Positions 22,798 to 25,124 of a DNA stretch of 25,124 bases are shown one piece after another. The position numbers and the translations under genes are program-made. Source of the stretch: JBNKFQ01 sp050289385 (GTDB taxonomy: Bacteria > Pseudomonadota > Gammaproteobacteria > Pseudomonadales > Porticoccaceae); the NCBI GenBank assembly GCA_050289385.1, contig JBNKFQ010000292.1:1-25124 (forward strand). The letters run 5' to 3'. How positions within the stretch are numbered: position 1 is the stretch's first letter; the number at the start of each line of letters is the position of its first letter. The notes beneath the pieces are model-generated. The model was given only the letters and a program-made list of their open reading frames with translations, had not been told where the DNA came from and did not search any database.

Positions 22798-22920
22798 CGC
22801 ACCACCATTGAGCCAGGCAGGGCAAGGGTTACTGCTGCTGTCATATCGTTTCCCACAAGTCGGACAGGGCTTTTTGTGTCACTTTATATGTTTTTAAAAT
22901 CAATCAGTTAAGTCTGTTTT

Positions 22921-24273
22921 TTAATTTGATTTATAAATTTCTATGATGTGCGCAACGACTTTTTCCACGTCGTCTGCACTGGTTTTGCAGGACGATACGC
23001 TGATACGCATGGCAAAAGTACCTTGCCAGACAGTGCCTCCAAACCAGCACAGTCCCTGTTCTTGCAATCGCCTGATAACGTGTCGGGTTTTTTCCTCGCT
23101 GCCAAAGGAAACCAGTACCTGGTTGATAACCACGTCATTGAGAATCTCGCAACCGGCTTCGTTTAGACGTGTAGCAAACAGGGAGGCGAGTTCACAGGTG
23201 GTGTTGATCATTTCTGCGATGCCTTTTCGCCCAAGAGAATATATTGCCGCCCACACGTCGGCGCCACGCGCCTTGCGCGACAGTTCGGGCACAAACTGGC
23301 TGGGATCCCGGTGTTCGCTCGGCGGCAAGTAACTGGCTGACAGCTGCATGGCCTGGCTCAGAGCTTCAGACTTTTTCACGATGACCAGGCCATTGTCGTA
23401 GGGGACATTGAGCCATTTGTGAAAGTCCACTGACCAGGAGTCGGCAAGTTCAATACCTCGGCACAGCTCTTCTTTTTGCGGAACAGCCCTGGCCCATAAA
23501 CCAAAGGCACCGTCTACATGGACCCAGGCGCCGGTTTTACGTGCCACCTCACATATCTCTGTAACCGGATCAAACGCCCCGGAGTTCACGTTGCCAACCT
23601 GGCAGCAAATAATGGTCGGGCCGGTGGTCTGTGGAATCTGTTCGGCGATCATGCGGCCCTGGTTGTCCACGGGTACTTTAATTATCCGCTTGCGGCCAAG
23701 CCCGACGATATTCAGGGCCTTGAGCAAGGTAACGTGAATATCTTCGCTGACAATAACGTTGACTGGCGGTGCGCCGATCAGGCCGTCAGCTTCAGCGTCC
23801 CAGCCAACACGTTGCAGAACGTCGTTGCGGGCGGCAGTCAATGCAGCGATGTGGGCTTCACTGGTTCCGGTGACAAAACCACCAGCGCAGGTTGCCGGCA
23901 AGCGCAGCAAAGACAAGGTCCACTTCAGCGCTATTTCTTCCAGTTTGGCAGAGACAGGAGATGTATCGTGCAGGGCGGCGTTCTGATCCCAGGCCGTCGC
24001 CAGCCAGTTGGCGGCGATTGCGGCGGGCAGGGATGCTCCCATGACCATGCCGAAATGCCTGGGACCGTTGGTGGTGGCCGTTGCCGGGCTGCCATACCGG
24101 TGCAGAAGGTTGAGGGTTTGTTGCGCTGAATGCTGCTCGTCACTCAGGGGCAAATCGAGTGCATTGAGATTATCCAGTGCGTCACGATCCGGAAAAGCCC
24201 TGCGTTCTGCAAGTGAATCAAGGTAATTTTGCGCGGTGTCATATGCAAACTTCAGACTATTGTCGATTGGCAT
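22921..24273 (-). CDS. PLP-dependent amino acid decarboxylase (group II family)
   Basis: A fold-type I PLP enzyme of 450 residues from the ATG at 24273, which has AGGA about nine bases upstream. The open frame continues 30 codons further but with a less family-like sequence. The PLP lysine is K286 in SVDFHKWLNVPYDNG; the cofactor-pairing aspartate is in HVDGAFGLWA. PATCAGGFVTGTSEAHIAAL is the phosphate-binding region of aromatic-L-amino-acid/glutamate decarboxylase relatives. Such enzymes make amines from amino acids; the substrate cannot be named. It follows the PhzF-family gene by 61 bp on the same strand, probably one operon, and converges with folD. Confidence 0.9.
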   Translation of the reverse strand: MPIDNSLKFAYDTAQNYLDSLAERRAFPDRDALDNLNALDLPLSDEQHSAQQTLNLLHRYGSPATATTNGPRHFGMVMGASLPAAIAANWLATAWDQNAALHDTSPVSAKLEEIALKWTLSLLRLPATCAGGFVTGTSEAHIAALTAARNDVLQRVGWDAEADGLIGAPPVNVIVSEDIHVTLLKALNIVGLGRKRIIKVPVDNQGRMIAEQIPQTTGPTIICCQVGNVNSGAFDPVTEICEVARKTGAWVHVDGAFGLWARAVPQKEELCRGIELADSWSVDFHKWLNVPYDNGLVIVKKSEALSQAMQLSASYLPPSEHRDPSQFVPELSRKARGADVWAAIYSLGRKGIAEMINTTCELASLFATRLNEAGCEILNDVVINQVLVSFGSEEKTRHVIRRLQEQGLCWFGGTVWQGTFAMRISVSSCKTSADDVEKVVAHIIEIYKSN

Positions 24274-24334
24274 GTCATTGTGTCCTGAATAAATGTTTAT
24301 TGCTTTATGCAAGTGTTTTCGGGGTCCCTGTTGA

Positions 24335-25123
24335 CTACATATTGGCAACAAGTTCACCTTCAAATACGATTACAGCCTGGCCTTTTATGCGCACTGTACT
24401 TCCAGCTATTTCCACATCCATGAAGCCGCTTCGTTGTGAACTTTGAAATGATCTCATTGTTGATTTTCCGAGTTTTTCAGACCAGTATTTGGCGAGGAAA
24501 GTATGTGTTCCACCCGTTACAGGGTCTTCATTGGTCCCGCTCCAGGGCCAAAAGTACCTGGAATGAAAGTCAAATTGATCTTCAGATCGAGCTGTAACCA
24601 AAACGCCATTTATTGAGTCGTGGCTTTTGTACAGGGCTTCATAATCAGGACTAAGGTTGGCCAAATGCTCAACGCCTGTAATCTCGAGCATCAATATATT
24701 TGTTTCTTTGTTAAAAACGGCGTTCTCAACTTTTGTTATACCTAATGCGGCCAGTAATGAATCTGGAACTTTTGAAGGGATGGTTTCGTAAACAGGAAGC
24801 TCAATTACTATTTGATTATCTGCAGACTCCACAGGCAATATAATATTTTGAATATTGCGAAAATTTACATAGTTGGTTCTGGCGGTTTCAAAAACCACTT
24901 TTGCTGAAGCTAATGTTGCATGACCACATAGCGGAATTTCCATCCTGGGCGAAAAATAACGAATTGACAAAGCGTTTCTCTCTTCTGCCAGATGGATGAA
25001 AGCGGTTTCCGAGAGCCCTAATTCTTGAGCGATCTGCTGCATCGTATGATCGGAAACAGGTGATTCCAAAAGACAAACGCCAGCCGGGTTTCCTTGAAAG
25101 GGTCTATCTGTGAACGAATCCAC
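24335..25123 (-). CDS. PhzF-family isomerase/epimerase, N-terminus cut by the window edge
   Basis: PhzF-like proteins share a diaminopimelate-epimerase fold and catalyse hydrogen shifts on small cyclic substrates. The visible 262 residues include DSFTDRPFQGNPAGVC, the catalytic glutamate in LSETAF, the GHATLAS motif and GTNEDPVTGGTH. The frame runs to the edge; family members begin a few residues earlier (usually ending in a VDAF- or VDSF-like strand), so only the first residues are missing and the GTG at 25123 is unlikely to be the start. It is upstream of the PLP decarboxylase on the same strand. Biological substrate unknown, as for most of the family. Confidence 0.92.
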   Translation of the reverse strand: MDSFTDRPFQGNPAGVCLLESPVSDHTMQQIAQELGLSETAFIHLAEERNALSIRYFSPRMEIPLCGHATLASAKVVFETARTNYVNFRNIQNIILPVESADNQIVIELPVYETIPSKVPDSLLAALGITKVENAVFNKETNILMLEITGVEHLANLSPDYEALYKSHDSINGVLVTARSEDQFDFHSRYFWPWSGTNEDPVTGGTHTFLAKYWSEKLGKSTMRSFQSSQRSGFMDVEIAGSTVRIKGQAVIVFEGELVANM

Positions 25124-25124
25124 A

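Overview
The window comes from a Gram-negative gammaproteobacterium. The reasons are the lipid A gene lpxH, a bacterial-type GlnRS/CysRS pair, and a core gene order (lpxH-ppiB facing away from glnS-cysS, then a tRNA cluster and folD) that I recall from Pseudomonas and relatives. A marine Cellvibrionales-like lineage is a guess, not a demonstrated assignment. No gene-free stretch exceeds 300 bases. The largest gaps (4782-5036, 6765-6959, 13973-14230, 21647-21902) hold repeat elements or promoters, as listed.

Layout. 2-2023: 3' part of an S9 prolyl-oligopeptidase-like peptidase, ending at a perfect 15-bp hairpin. 2099-4781 (minus): MFS transporter, ppiB, lpxH. 5037-8339 (plus): glnS, cysS. 8392-21035: about 12.7 kb of accessory DNA between cysS and the tRNA cluster. 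Its outer parts form a glycerol/glycerophosphodiester module: a GlpK-like kinase on the left, and on the right a short GlpD-like oxidoreductase, a glycerophosphodiester phosphodiesterase and a GAPDH/E4PDH-type dehydrogenase. Between these lies an 8-kb block on the plus strand: a membrane-anchored AraC regulator, a diheme cytochrome c, a Tat-exported ThDP enzyme, an unrecognised small protein, a lipoprotein quinohemoprotein dehydrogenase and an exported cyclase-family hydrolase. 21218-21646 (minus): tRNA-His, tRNA-Arg, tRNA-Pro. 21903-22751: folD. 22921-25123 (minus): a PLP-dependent decarboxylase behind a PhzF-family gene cut by the window edge.

Two things stand out. First, four intergenic inverted-repeat elements (R1-R4, at about 2848, 4811, 6776 and 13976) have arms made of two to four tandem 7-bp units, consensus GTCGCAC, or GTTCGAY in R2. 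R3 and R4 share a further terminal motif. R4 is bracketed by a 9-bp direct repeat with one mismatch, placed at the stop codon of the ThDP gene, which suggests a small mobile element. Second, the 11.2-18.0 kb operon encodes four enzymes or electron carriers that all carry export signals. This suggests an extracytoplasmic pathway: hydrolytic ring or amide opening, ThDP-dependent decarboxylation or C-C cleavage, and quinohemoprotein oxidation feeding electrons to cytochrome c. The substrate cannot be read from the sequence.
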